From positions 1 to 40,348 of the forward strand of contig NZ_JAEEGC010000073.1 of assembly GCF_019207025.1 (NCBI RefSeq): a stretch of 40,348 nt of DNA, read 5' to 3'. Shown here one piece after another: positions 22,939 to 31,678 of this stretch; position 1 is the first letter of the stretch, and each line of letters starts with the position of its first letter. This DNA comes from Clostridium thailandense. Lineage in GTDB: Bacteria; Bacillota; Clostridia; Clostridiales; Clostridiaceae. The notes below the pieces were generated by a model. It saw only the letters and a program-made list of their open reading frames with translations. It was not told the DNA's origin and searched no databases. The translations under genes and the position numbers were made by a program.

Positions 22939-24546
22939 ATGAATATAAATCTTAATATCCTTGCTCAAAAATTAAAATTGTATAGTCCTGAGTTGTATCT
23001 ATCATATACTAATTCTCAACCACTCTCTGGCGTGAAACTCCTTGATAAAAACGAAAAAAAGTTTGAAGCAGATTGTTTATATATTGGAAAGCTTTCAAAC
23101 CTTCAACATCTTTCTTTTGGTGAATATCCTATAAATATTGTCTGCATTGCTGATAAGACAGTTTCTCAGAAATATACCAAAATGAACAATGTAAATCTTC
23201 TAATCCTAAGAAAAAACACTAATCTTACATCACTTCTTATTGAAATATTAGATTATTTTACAAAAGAACAGGAACGTAATCAAAGATTAACAAGACTATT
23301 AAAAGCATTTACTCATGGAAAAGATATTCAGCACATAATAGATATAGGCTATGAAGTTATTGAAAATCCGATTTTTCTAATAGATACAAGCTTTAAGCTG
23401 CTAGCATATACAAAAGATATTAAGGTAGCTGACTTCCAATGGAATGATTTAGTTGAAAATGGATATTTTCGCAGTGAATTAGTTTTTAGTTTTAGAATTG
23501 AAAGAGCTATTGAAAAAGTAATAAAAAGCACTTATCCAGTACTGTTTGAAGCAGATAAGCCTTCGAATATCAGTGAAGCTAAAGTAGAAAGTATTCCAGC
23601 CTTAGAACATTCACGTATCATATCAAATGTTATTATTGACGATAAAATAGTTGCTTACTTATGTGTTGTTGAATACTCAAGAAAATTTAAACATTATGAT
23701 ATTGAACTCACTGAAATACTTTGCAATGCAGTTTCCTCAGAAATGCGTAAAAGCAGTTTTTTTTCCAAAACCAAAGGTATGATGTATGAATACTTTATTG
23801 CAGATTTATTAAGTGGCAGTATCAATGATATTAAAATTGTTGAAAATCGAATTAAATATTTAGATTGGAAGCTAAAAAGAAACTTTTGTGTAGTTGTAAT
23901 TACTGACAGACAATTTGATAAGGACAATACTCCTTTCAATTACATAAGAACACTATTAGAAAACGCAATAGGCAGCAGTAAATCCATTGAGTATGATGGC
24001 GCTATTGTACTAATATTTAACAATAACAAAGAAAGGCCAATTTGTGAATCTGATATCAAAACTCTCAAAGAATTTCTTTTAAAGTATAACCTATGTGGAG
24101 GTATTAGCCACAATTTTAACAACCTAATTGATGTAAAAAAGTCCTACAAGCAAGCATTGAGAGCTATTGAAATAGGTTATCGTATCAACAAAGAGTCTAT
24201 TCTTTATTACTATAAGGATTTTACGATATTTGATATGTTTGACATTTGCTCTACACAAAGAAATTTAAAAGATATATGTCATCCTGCATTAATACTCTTA
24301 CTTGAATATGATAAAAAATATAAAACAAATTATGCTGAAACTTTGCATTCCTATGTTTCAAATGGTCAAAGCCAGACAAAATCGGCAAGTGCTTTAAATA
24401 TTCATCGTAATACTCTCATTTATCGCATAACAAAGATTGCTCAAATTATGGGGATAGATCTTTATGACAACACATTAATGCTTCATTTACATCTTTCATT
24501 TAAGATATTAGAATATATGAATTTAATAGAAAGTAAAAGCATGTAG
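22939..24546 (+). CDS. PucR-type transcriptional regulator, paralogue 3
   Basis: ATG at 22939 after AGAGGTGA is the likely start; the frame opens 26 codons earlier in leader sequence. 535 residues with the shared architecture: FEADCLYIGKLSNLQHLSF in the N-terminal sensor, DIQHIIDIGYEVIENPIFLI, CGGISHNFNNLIDVKKSYKQ, and HTH_30 (NIHRNTLIYRITKIAQIMGI). Divergent from the second UROD methyltransferase with a 143-base spacer, so it is likely its activator. The relic at 9618-9716 descends from this gene or a close copy. The stop codon is embedded in a hairpin terminator. Confidence 0.85.
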   Translation: MNINLNILAQKLKLYSPELYLSYTNSQPLSGVKLLDKNEKKFEADCLYIGKLSNLQHLSFGEYPINIVCIADKTVSQKYTKMNNVNLLILRKNTNLTSLLIEILDYFTKEQERNQRLTRLLKAFTHGKDIQHIIDIGYEVIENPIFLIDTSFKLLAYTKDIKVADFQWNDLVENGYFRSELVFSFRIERAIEKVIKSTYPVLFEADKPSNISEAKVESIPALEHSRIISNVIIDDKIVAYLCVVEYSRKFKHYDIELTEILCNAVSSEMRKSSFFSKTKGMMYEYFIADLLSGSINDIKIVENRIKYLDWKLKRNFCVVVITDRQFDKDNTPFNYIRTLLENAIGSSKSIEYDGAIVLIFNNNKERPICESDIKTLKEFLLKYNLCGGISHNFNNLIDVKKSYKQALRAIEIGYRINKESILYYYKDFTIFDMFDICSTQRNLKDICHPALILLLEYDKKYKTNYAETLHSYVSNGQSQTKSASALNIHRNTLIYRITKIAQIMGIDLYDNTLMLHLHLSFKILEYMNLIESKSM

Positions 24547-24576
24547 TTTTTGTTACACTTTAAACCACATGCTTTT
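24535..24576 (+). terminator. Terminator of pucR paralogue 3
   Basis: AAAAGCATGTAGTTT and AAACCACATGCTTTT form a 15-bp stem with one mismatch, followed by CTTT. A near-identical hairpin stands at 34204-34245. Confidence 0.85.
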
Positions 24577-24660
24577 CTTTAACATGACTGCATATTATGC
24601 TTTCCTATATTCGATGATAAAAAATTCATTTTCGGAATATAGTCAAATTTAATTGATCTT

Positions 24661-25908
24661 TTACTTGGCATTTTCTATACTTTTACAATGAGTTTCCTTC
24701 ATCATCAAACTAAATACCAAAATACTCAAAGTAATTGCAAAAATTATTACAAAAGTTTTTTGATAAATCAATTGAGGTATGCCTATTACATTGTAACGAT
24801 CTAACGCCTTTGCTGCTATTGAAGGTATTATTATTGAACCCAGAAACCCTCCTATATTTATAATGGATACTGACATTCCCACATACCTGCTGTCATTTAC
24901 TTCCTTGCCAACAGACCAACTGAGGACAAAACCCTGGCTGAAAAATCCCATTGCAAAGAAGTATATCATCATAATATTTAATGGAAGTTTTCCATTGTTT
25001 ATAAAAACCATGCCTGCCCAAAGGAATATGTATACTAAACTATACAAAATTGTGGGAAACTTTCTTTTTTGTATTCTGTCAGAAAGCAAACCAATGGCCA
25101 CAGCACCAAAGGCACTGCCTAGAATAATCATAGAAACAAATTTCGAGCCTTCAATTGTTCCTATTCCATATATCTCACTCATATATGACACTCCCCACAA
25201 ACCGGAAATTACAACAAAGGTTCCATAAAAACCTCCATATAGAAGAAATGGCGGCCAGGTTCTCTTGTTGTACAATATTTTCCTAACAGCTATCCAGATA
25301 TTCACCTTCTCATTTACAGCTGCAGTTTCAATACTATCCTTCTTGTCCTTTACAAGAAGAAAACTCAGAATTGATATAATGACTGATATTGCAGCAACTA
25401 GCTTAAAGGCTCCCCGCCAACTAAGACTATTTATTAGCAGCGCTAGTGGCGTCTGCGCAAGCACACCACCCATTGTGCCAATAAAGCAGGTAATACCACT
25501 CATTGTGCTAAACTCATGAGGCTTGAACCAGATGGACTGAATCTTGATGATGGATATAAATATTACAGAAACTCCAAGTCCAACCATCAGCCTGCCTGTA
25601 ACAAGACCAGCCATGCTTGTTGCAAATCCGAAAATCAGGCTGCCAGCAGCAGACAGCATCGTACCTGCAGCCACAGTAATCCTTGGTCCTATTGTGTCTG
25701 CAAGAATTCCACTTGGAATCTGCATCAGCAGATATATATAAAAATAGGATGTGCTTATCATAGAAAAATAGACCTCTGTCATCCCAAACTCTCTTATGAG
25801 ACTTTCATGTATAACTCCCATTGAAAGGCTGTGAAAAAAACAGATGACATATGCCAAAACAGGCAGCCCCCATGATAACCATTTATTTATGAAACTTCTG
25901 CTTTTCAT
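24661..25908 (-). CDS. Major facilitator superfamily transporter of the 2-oxoacid operon
   Basis: 415 residues, about 12 membrane helices. ADTIGPRITVAAG is the MFS loop 2-3 motif and RLMVGLGVSVIFISIIKIQS helix 4, as in the anion:cation symporter/sugar-acid branch. Its ATG overlaps the stop of the 38-codon relic gene upstream (ATGA), so it is translationally coupled to the ptb end of the operon. Likely substrates are the amino or 2-oxo acid taken in, or the short acid sent out; the sequence does not decide. No terminator hairpin is obvious downstream before the converging pucR terminator region. Confidence 0.85.
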   Translation of the reverse strand: MKSRSFINKWLSWGLPVLAYVICFFHSLSMGVIHESLIREFGMTEVYFSMISTSYFYIYLLMQIPSGILADTIGPRITVAAGTMLSAAGSLIFGFATSMAGLVTGRLMVGLGVSVIFISIIKIQSIWFKPHEFSTMSGITCFIGTMGGVLAQTPLALLINSLSWRGAFKLVAAISVIISILSFLLVKDKKDSIETAAVNEKVNIWIAVRKILYNKRTWPPFLLYGGFYGTFVVISGLWGVSYMSEIYGIGTIEGSKFVSMIILGSAFGAVAIGLLSDRIQKRKFPTILYSLVYIFLWAGMVFINNGKLPLNIMMIYFFAMGFFSQGFVLSWSVGKEVNDSRYVGMSVSIINIGGFLGSIIIPSIAAKALDRYNVIGIPQLIYQKTFVIIFAITLSILVFSLMMKETHCKSIENAK

Positions 25909-26021
25909 AAACCCATTCTCGATTCTTCTATTGCTTCTTTTACCGCTGCAGCAAGCTTTGATATTCCTGCTTCCCTAATTGCGGAAGACTGTATACCATT
26001 AATTCTTCTTGCAAAGTTCAT
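25905..26021 (-). pseudogene. Aminotransferase relic: N- and C-terminal ends fused by an internal deletion
   Basis: A 38-codon frame with a good RBS (GAGGAGTGATAAA) starts MNFARRINGIQSSAIREAG and ends SKLAAAVKEAIEESRMGL. The first half matches the N-terminus of fold-type I aminotransferases (FxxRxxxIQxSAIRE); the second half resembles their C-terminal GIxxLAxxVKE helix. About 350 residues between are missing, so it cannot be active. It still lies in line between ptb and the MFS gene and ends in an ATGA overlap, so it may be kept because it couples translation. An independent small peptide is the alternative. Confidence 0.6.
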
Positions 26022-26045
26022 TTTATCACTCCTCATTTGCTTTTG

Positions 26046-26969
26046 TTATTCAATACTTTTATATTCTCCTGTAAGGGAATTCATAAGGCAAGCTAATGCA
26101 ATTCCATTTACCTTTACCTCGAAGGTATCTGAACGTGATCCCATTAATATTGGTTTTGTTCCTCCAAGGACCAACCCGGCCCATCTTGCATTATTAAAAT
26201 GCAACCATGACTTTCCAAGTGCATTTCCCACTTCAATAGATGGACAAAGTAGAAGATCAACCTGACCAGATATTTCACATTTTATCCCCTTATGCTTTGC
26301 AGCTTCAGCAGAAAAGATCACATCAAATGCTAGAGGTCCTTCCATAATGCAATTTTCAAATACGCCATTTTGATAAATACCCATAATATCAGCTGCATCC
26401 CGGGTTGCAGCAACTTTTGGATCAACCATTTCATTGGCTGCAAGCAAAGCTACTTTGGGCTGCTGATACCCCATTTTAGATAAAGCTCCCAGTGCATTCT
26501 TTAAAATAGCTATTTTTCTTTCCAGATTTGGCGCTACGTTTATACCACTGTCAGTACAGAATAAAAGTTTTTCATAACCAGGTATCTCATAACATGCCAT
26601 ATGACTTATGATACGATCTGTACGCAATCCATTTTCTTTGTCCAATACTTTCTTCATGAATATACTGGAGTTGACAAGGCCTTTCATCAACACATCTGCC
26701 CTCTCACTTCTTGTCAATACAACTGCTTTTTCAACAGCTTTCTCATCAGAGACTGCATCAATAATTTCAAAGCTTTCTGAAAGCTGGTTTTCTTCGAGAA
26801 GCTCTTTGATTTTTTCTTTTCTGCCAACAAGAATTCCTTTTGTCAGCCCCATTTTCCCTGTCTCTTCAAGGGCCTTTAGAATTTCACCATCCTCAGCTGC
26901 TGCTACACAAATCCTTGTACACTTTCCTTCTTTTGCCCTTGCGATTATTTCATGAAATGTCTTATACAT
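26046..26969 (-). CDS. ptb: Phosphate butyryltransferase-type phosphotransacylase
   Basis: 307 residues of the phosphate acetyl/butyryltransferase family: ICVAAAEDGEILKALEETGK, ADVLMKGLVNSSIFMKKVLD, FCTDSGINVAPNLERKIAIL, ANEMVDPKVAATRDAADI, GPLAFDVIFSAEAAKHKGI and LLCPSIEVGNALGKSW. Length fits Ptb (about 300) rather than Pta (about 330). It converts acyl-CoA and phosphate to acyl phosphate, for the kinase encoded just upstream. Gene order here is buk then ptb, the reverse of the butyrate operon of C. acetobutylicum. In this operon isobutyryl-, isovaleryl- or propionyl-CoA from the oxidoreductase is a likelier substrate than butyryl-CoA. Confidence 0.9.
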   Translation of the reverse strand: MYKTFHEIIARAKEGKCTRICVAAAEDGEILKALEETGKMGLTKGILVGRKEKIKELLEENQLSESFEIIDAVSDEKAVEKAVVLTRSERADVLMKGLVNSSIFMKKVLDKENGLRTDRIISHMACYEIPGYEKLLFCTDSGINVAPNLERKIAILKNALGALSKMGYQQPKVALLAANEMVDPKVAATRDAADIMGIYQNGVFENCIMEGPLAFDVIFSAEAAKHKGIKCEISGQVDLLLCPSIEVGNALGKSWLHFNNARWAGLVLGGTKPILMGSRSDTFEVKVNGIALACLMNSLTGEYKSIE

Positions 26970-26982
26970 CCTTTCACCTTCC

Positions 26983-28044
26983 TTACAAATAAAACTTTGG
27001 CTTCTCTTCTCCTCTAAGAACTCTAAGAGCTCCAGCGGTTAAAGCCTCCATCTCCATTTCACCAGGTATGATATTCACTGGTGCAATGAAGTTTATTTTC
27101 TTTTTCAGCTCCTCCATGATGGTTTTTGAGTTTGCAATGCTACCTGTTATGACAATGCTGTCAACTTTTCCCTCAAGTACAGCGGCATAAGCTCCAATAT
27201 CCTTAGCTGTCTGCTTTACAAAAGCTTCAAGCACAAGTTGTGACATCCTCTCTCCATTTGCAGCATTGCGTTCCACAACACGAATATCCTTAGTTCCAAG
27301 ATAATCATACACACCACCAGTTTTGCTGACTTTGTTTACCATTTCTTCCTTAGTATATTTTCCTGAATAACACAAAAGTATCAAAGGGTATACAGGTAAA
27401 GCTCCACTTCTCTCTGGAGAGAATGGTCCATCCGTCCTGCCGCCGCCGCCATCAATCATCCTTCCCTTCTGATGAGCTGCAACAGAAATTCCTGATCCAA
27501 GATGGCAGGCAATGAAATTGCCCTCCTCATACTTTATACCAAGATTCTCTGCAGTTTTTCTGCAAACAGCCTTCTGATTCAGTGTGTGCAGCCAGCTAGC
27601 TTTGCTAATTTCCTTCATTCCAGTGATTCTTGAACTTTCATCAAACTCATCAACAGAGACAGGATCAACAACAAATGCAGGAATGCCAAAAGGCTCTGCC
27701 ATAGTCTTTGCTAACACACAACCAAGATTGGATGGATGCTCTCCATTGATTGCATTTCTCACATCTTCCACCATTACATTATTGACCTCATAGGTTCCCC
27801 CCTGCACAGCTTTTAGAAGGCCCCCTCTTCCAACAATTGCATCAAGATTTTTAAGTTCTATTCCATTTTCATCCAATACATTTTTTATACTTTCCATTCG
27901 ATATTCATATTCGTCAAAAACTGTTTTGAAGCTATTCAATATTTCATCTTCATGTTCCACCACAAGTCTTAAAAATAAATTTTCTTCCTCTGCTACAGAA
28001 ATCTTTGTAGATGTTCCTCCTGGGTTAATTGCAAGTATTCTCAT
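26983..28044 (-). CDS. buk: Butyrate kinase-type acyl kinase
   Basis: ATG at 28044 after ATGGAGGATGCA is the start: MRILAINPGGTSTKISVAEE carries the ASKHA phosphate-1 motif. The longer frame reaching 28137 overlaps the oxidoreductase gamma gene and adds no conserved residues. 353 residues; VGRGGLLKAVQGGTYEVN, HLGSGISVAAHQKGRMIDG, GGGRTDGPFSPERSGALP and IVITGSIANSKTIM are Buk signatures. It makes ATP from acyl phosphate. The start lies inside the last 20 bases of the gamma-subunit gene, so the two are coupled. Confidence 0.92.
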   Translation of the reverse strand: MRILAINPGGTSTKISVAEEENLFLRLVVEHEDEILNSFKTVFDEYEYRMESIKNVLDENGIELKNLDAIVGRGGLLKAVQGGTYEVNNVMVEDVRNAINGEHPSNLGCVLAKTMAEPFGIPAFVVDPVSVDEFDESSRITGMKEISKASWLHTLNQKAVCRKTAENLGIKYEEGNFIACHLGSGISVAAHQKGRMIDGGGGRTDGPFSPERSGALPVYPLILLCYSGKYTKEEMVNKVSKTGGVYDYLGTKDIRVVERNAANGERMSQLVLEAFVKQTAKDIGAYAAVLEGKVDSIVITGSIANSKTIMEELKKKINFIAPVNIIPGEMEMEALTAGALRVLRGEEKPKFYL

Positions 28045-28591
28045 TGCATCCTCCATCAACATATCTAAATCCAAGCTTAAAAGCCTCCATATTCTTAGCT
28101 TCAAATTTAGATTTTCCTTTTTTTCTAAACATATCATTCATGCATTCCATAGACTCATCCTCAGTAAATTCTTTAAGCAACCTCGCAATGATTCCAGCCA
28201 TTATAATATTGGCACCCTTTTCATTTCCAATTTCCTTTGCCATTGATGAACATGGAATCTTTATGATTCTCAAATCCTCTCTCACATGTACATCACAGGT
28301 TACTGTGTCGCTGTTTATTACAACTATTCCATTTAGCTTCACAGCGTCTATAAATTTCATAAAGGAAGGTATATTCATTGCCAGCAATATATCTGCCTCC
28401 TCCTGTGAAGGGTTATATATGAATTCCTTTCCATACTTCACCGTGCAATTTGCAGTACCTCCTCGCATTGCTGAACCATAGGATGGCATCCATGTGGCAT
28501 TATTTCCTTTGCTGACTGCAATCTGTGATATTATGAGACCAACAGTCAATACGCCCTGACCACCAAAACCTGCAAATATGATTTCATTCAT
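28025..28591 (-). CDS. 2-oxoacid:ferredoxin oxidoreductase, gamma subunit
   Basis: 188 residues beginning MNEIIFAGFGGQGVLTVGLI, the GFGGQG signature of the gamma (POR_N-associated) domain, then PSYGSAMRGGTANCTV. It overlaps the beta subunit by one base (TAATG) and the kinase start by 20 bases. It completes a four-subunit enzyme of the VOR/KOR type with the genes upstream. The subunit supports CoA binding; substrate specificity is not readable here. Confidence 0.9.
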   Translation of the reverse strand: MNEIIFAGFGGQGVLTVGLIISQIAVSKGNNATWMPSYGSAMRGGTANCTVKYGKEFIYNPSQEEADILLAMNIPSFMKFIDAVKLNGIVVINSDTVTCDVHVREDLRIIKIPCSSMAKEIGNEKGANIIMAGIIARLLKEFTEDESMECMNDMFRKKGKSKFEAKNMEAFKLGFRYVDGGCNENTCN

Positions 28592-29331
28592 TACCTTTCC
28601 CTCCTCTTTTTCAGTTCTCCAATTGGATAATATGGTATAAGTTCCTTGTTAATTCTCTCCATTGCATCTAACGGTGACATTCCCCAATTTGTAGGACAAG
28701 GTGATAATATTTCTACAATAGAATATCCCTCTCCATTCATCTGTGCCTCCAGTGCATTTTTCACATAACTCTTTAATTTGTTAACATTTGCTGGTGTTGT
28801 CACAGTACCTCTTGCTACATATGCTGCGTTAAATTGATCTGCTACAATCTCAGGAAATTTTATTGGATTTCCAGTAGTAAGACAGTCCCTTCCAAGCGGT
28901 GATGTAGTTGTTTTCTGATTAGGCATAGTTGTCCAACTCATTTGTCCACCTGTCATTCCATAATTGGTGTTGTTTATGGTAAATACAGTTATGTTTTCAT
29001 TTCTATAAGCGGCATTCAGAGATTCCGAAATTCCTATGCTGTAGGCATCACCATCGCCTTGGTAAGTAACAATCATTACCTCAGGCGAAACCCTTTTCAT
29101 TCCCGTAGCCACAGCTGCTGCTCTTCCATGTAGGCAATGCAATCTGTCAATTTGAAGACCTCCTCCAAGGAGACTAGAACATCCAACTCCAATTCCTAGT
29201 ATTATGTTGCTCTCTTGACCAAGCTCCTCCAGACATTCAGCTATAAGTCTTATAGCTATTCCATGTCCACAGCCAGGACAAAAGCTCATAGGTTTGTCAA
29301 TCATCGCAGGAATTTTTCTTACTTTAGTCAA
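28591..29331 (-). CDS. 2-oxoacid:ferredoxin oxidoreductase, beta (thiamine-diphosphate) subunit
   Basis: 246 residues from TTG at 29331, directly after the alpha stop; the RBS GGAGGTG is formed by the end of the alpha gene. FCPGCGHGIAIRLIAE near the N-terminus and TYQGDGDAYSIGISESLNAAYRNENITVFTINNTNYGMTGGQ give the ThDP-binding GDG...NN motif. It carries out decarboxylation of the 2-oxoacid with CoA and ferredoxin. The single CPGC pair and the separate delta ferredoxin fit a four-subunit VOR/KOR enzyme. Confidence 0.92.
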   Translation of the reverse strand: MTKVRKIPAMIDKPMSFCPGCGHGIAIRLIAECLEELGQESNIILGIGVGCSSLLGGGLQIDRLHCLHGRAAAVATGMKRVSPEVMIVTYQGDGDAYSIGISESLNAAYRNENITVFTINNTNYGMTGGQMSWTTMPNQKTTTSPLGRDCLTTGNPIKFPEIVADQFNAAYVARGTVTTPANVNKLKSYVKNALEAQMNGEGYSIVEILSPCPTNWGMSPLDAMERINKELIPYYPIGELKKRRER

Positions 29332-30390
29332 TTAAAACACCTCCTTGATCTGTCCAAGTCTTATTTTTTCAAAATCTTCTCGAATAGTCTTCATAGCAGG
29401 AATTCCATATCCATACGTAAGACAATATATTGGAATATTCTGAACAATAACCTTCTTTGCAGTCAGTGCAACATCCTCAACAAGTTGCCCTGTTGCATTT
29501 GCTTCAACTGTGATAAGCCCCTTCAAATCAGGATTTAGTTGCTTGAACACATCTGTAGGAAATGGCCATGCAGTGATTGGTCTTATAAAGCCGGCCTTGT
29601 ACCCATCCCTTCGAAGCTGTTCTACTGCTCCCTTTGTGGATCTTCCTGGTAGTCCATAGGCTACGAAAACATATTCCGCATCATCAAGGTATCCTGCTTC
29701 AACCCGCTGCTCTGCCCTTGCGATTTCCAGATGCCTCTCCTTGATGGCTGCCGCTTCCTCCATTGAATTCCTATCAAAAATTCCGATTTTCTTATTGGTA
29801 TATTTGCCGTCAAGACCCCATGGCTGCCTTTTTACAGTCTGGAAATCCGGCATATTGCATGGCTCCATCATTTGTCCAAGGGCTCCCTCGGTCATCAATG
29901 TAACCACGCACCTATATTTTTCAGCTAATTCAAAGGCAAGAACTATTAAATCCACTGCCTCCTGTATGCTTTCGGGACAAAGCACAATGGTTCTATAATC
30001 TCCATTTCCTCCCCCCCTAGTTTCTCTCAAATAATCACATTGGGAAGAGTATAATGTGCCAAGTCCATCGCCATACCTTACAACATTGATAACAACGCAA
30101 GCTAGATTCTCATCAGACATTGCAGAGATTCCCTCCTGCTTTAGACTTATTCCTGGACCTGAGGATGCAGTAAAACTTCTTACACCACAGGCAGCACCAC
30201 CCATGACGATATTAATTCCTGCCAGTTCACTTTCTGCTTGTATGAAGGTTCCTCCAACCTCTTTCATTCGTGTAGATAAGTACTCCATGATCTCTGTGGA
30301 AGGAGTGATTGGATAGCCTGCATAAAGCCTGGCACCTGCTCTAATAGCAGCTTCTGCTATGGCATTATTTCCTTTTATCATTTCTAACAT
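29332..30390 (-). CDS. vorB: 2-oxoacid:ferredoxin oxidoreductase, alpha subunit (VorB-like)
   Basis: 352 residues: GNNAIAEAAIRAGARLYAGY-PITPSTEIMEYL, then FIQAESELAGINIVMGGAAC, SSGPGISLKQEGISAM and the C-terminal ITVEANATGQLVEDV, typical of the alpha chain annotated as 3-methyl-2-oxobutanoate dehydrogenase VorB in clostridia. Start ATG 30390 after GGAGGTAACAGTTTT. The vor symbol is chosen because of length and the acyl kinase/transacylase partners; 2-oxoglutarate or other 2-oxoacids remain possible. Confidence 0.85.
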   Translation of the reverse strand: MLEMIKGNNAIAEAAIRAGARLYAGYPITPSTEIMEYLSTRMKEVGGTFIQAESELAGINIVMGGAACGVRSFTASSGPGISLKQEGISAMSDENLACVVINVVRYGDGLGTLYSSQCDYLRETRGGGNGDYRTIVLCPESIQEAVDLIVLAFELAEKYRCVVTLMTEGALGQMMEPCNMPDFQTVKRQPWGLDGKYTNKKIGIFDRNSMEEAAAIKERHLEIARAEQRVEAGYLDDAEYVFVAYGLPGRSTKGAVEQLRRDGYKAGFIRPITAWPFPTDVFKQLNPDLKGLITVEANATGQLVEDVALTAKKVIVQNIPIYCLTYGYGIPAMKTIREDFEKIRLGQIKEVF

Positions 30391-30404
30391 AAAACTGTTA
30401 CCTC

Positions 30405-30611
30405 CTATTCTTCTTTACCTAATATTTCAAAAACACCATCTGGGCACATTGTATAACATATTCCGCAAGCTATACATTTATTGTCATCTATTTGAGCCCA
30501 TCTATATCCTAATGAGTTGAATTCCTCAGAGTAACTAATAGCTTCTTTGGGACAATTTGCAAAGCAAAGCATACACTGTTTGCATCTTTCTGATTTAACT
30601 GAAACCTTCAT
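30405..30611 (-). CDS. 2-oxoacid:ferredoxin oxidoreductase, delta subunit (2[4Fe-4S] ferredoxin)
   Basis: 68 residues with two complete cluster motifs, CKQCMLCFANCPKEA and CIACGICYTMCPDGV (CxxCxxCxxxCP). First gene of the operon, RBS GAGGAGGTATAGAG, 14 bases before the alpha gene. It carries electrons from the ThDP site to external ferredoxin, linking substrate oxidation to hydrogenase, Rnf or the acetyl-CoA pathway. Confidence 0.92.
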   Translation of the reverse strand: MKVSVKSERCKQCMLCFANCPKEAISYSEEFNSLGYRWAQIDDNKCIACGICYTMCPDGVFEILGKEE

Positions 30612-30664
30612 CTCTATACCTCCTCGCTTCTATTTTCTAAACCTCTTGCAGTGTTCTATTATTC

Positions 30665-30678
30665 GGAACGATTGTTCC
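30665..30678. promoter_or_regulatory. Candidate IclR operator upstream of the oxidoreductase operon
   Basis: GGAACGATTGTTCC is a perfect 5-4-5 inverted repeat, 54 bases upstream of the first start codon. IclR-family operators are commonly short dyads rich in GGAA/TTCC. The IclR gene lies directly upstream on the same strand, so this is its most likely target. Confidence 0.5.
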
Positions 30679-30787
30679 ATTTTTCTTACTTTTAATTTAT
30701 CATCTTAAAAATCTTTTGTAAATACTTATTTTAAATACTTTTTGTATAGTCATTAGAGTAGCATCCCAAAATTTTATTTTTCATATA

Positions 30788-30842
30788 AATAAAGCTTCTA
30801 CACAAACAATAAATTAGCTATTGTTTGTGTAGAAGCTTTATT
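30788..30842. terminator. Perfect 24-bp hairpin after the IclR gene
   Basis: Bases 30788-30811 (starting AATAAAGCTTCTACAC) pair without mismatch with 30819-30842, with a 7-base loop AATTAGC. A-rich on one side and T-rich on the other, it can stop transcription from either strand. It separates the IclR gene from the oxidoreductase operon. Confidence 0.88.
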
Positions 30843-30904
30843 AAGGCCTATATATAGTTTTAAATTAATGATTCTATTTTACTTCCAAACTCATGATTTA
30901 TGCA

Positions 30905-31678
30905 TTATTTGAAATGTTCAGAGATTTTTGCTGCAGTCTCAATTATTGTTTTTGCAACATTTTCCTTGTCAAACAAATCTATTCTCTTCACTGGTCCAGA
31001 TACACTAATTGCTGCTATTACCTTGTTGCTGCTATCAAAAATCGGTGCAGCAATGCATTTTAGTCCAATTTCCTCCTCCTCGTTGTCAATGGCATACCCT
31101 CTGCTTCTGATAACTGCCAGCTCATGCTCCAACTGATCAATTGTTGTGATGGTGTTCTCAGTATTTTTTTCTAACTTGCTGTTTTTCAGCTTGTCAATAA
31201 CTTCTTGAGATGAAAAAGCAAGTATTGCTTTTCCTACTGCTGTTGTGTGAACAGCATAGTTTTCACCAACTTCATGACTGGTTCTAAGCCTGTTTGACAT
31301 GGCCTCCTCTTTGTATATGACAGTTGTATGTGGAATTTCTGTTTTATCATCCAGAATGGAGACAGATACTGTTTCACTGAATTTAGCCGACAGATCTCTT
31401 GCATATGGCTGCACAATCTTGTTTAGCTTATTATTTTCCCAAGTAGCCATGCCAATGCTATAAAGCTTCATCCCAAGCCAATATTTTCCACCTTCCTGAA
31501 TTTGAAAAACAAAACCTTTTTGTTCTAAAGTCAATATGGTTCTGTGTACAGTACTCTTGGGCATGGAAAGCAACCTGCTAATTTCACTAATTCCAAGTTC
31601 TCTCTTTTCCTTGTAAAACAAAAGTAATATATCTAGTGCTTTGTCAATTGATGATATTGATTCTATTTTTTTATCCAT
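30905..31678 (-). CDS. IclR-family transcriptional regulator
   Basis: ATG at 31678 with GAAGGGG seven bases before it is preferred over the frame start at 31759. 257 residues. The N-terminal winged helix (SIDKALDILLLFYKEKRELG, ISEISRLLSMPKSTVHRTIL) is typical IclR; the C-terminal ligand domain has HTTAVGKAILAF, GYAIDNEEEEIGLKCIAAPI and AAISVSGPVKRI. It sits upstream of the vor-buk-ptb operon on the same strand, separated by a strong terminator and a GGAAC/GTTCC dyad. Control of that operon by a 2-oxo or amino acid is the likely role. Confidence 0.9.
   Translation of the reverse strand: MDKKIESISSIDKALDILLLFYKEKRELGISEISRLLSMPKSTVHRTILTLEQKGFVFQIQEGGKYWLGMKLYSIGMATWENNKLNKIVQPYARDLSAKFSETVSVSILDDKTEIPHTTVIYKEEAMSNRLRTSHEVGENYAVHTTAVGKAILAFSSQEVIDKLKNSKLEKNTENTITTIDQLEHELAVIRSRGYAIDNEEEEIGLKCIAAPIFDSSNKVIAAISVSGPVKRIDLFDKENVAKTIIETAAKISEHFK

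Noticed and set aside
9719..24546. PucR-type regulators as the sigma-54 activator
   Set aside because: They lack the AAA+ GAFTGA domain needed to activate sigma-54 polymerase.
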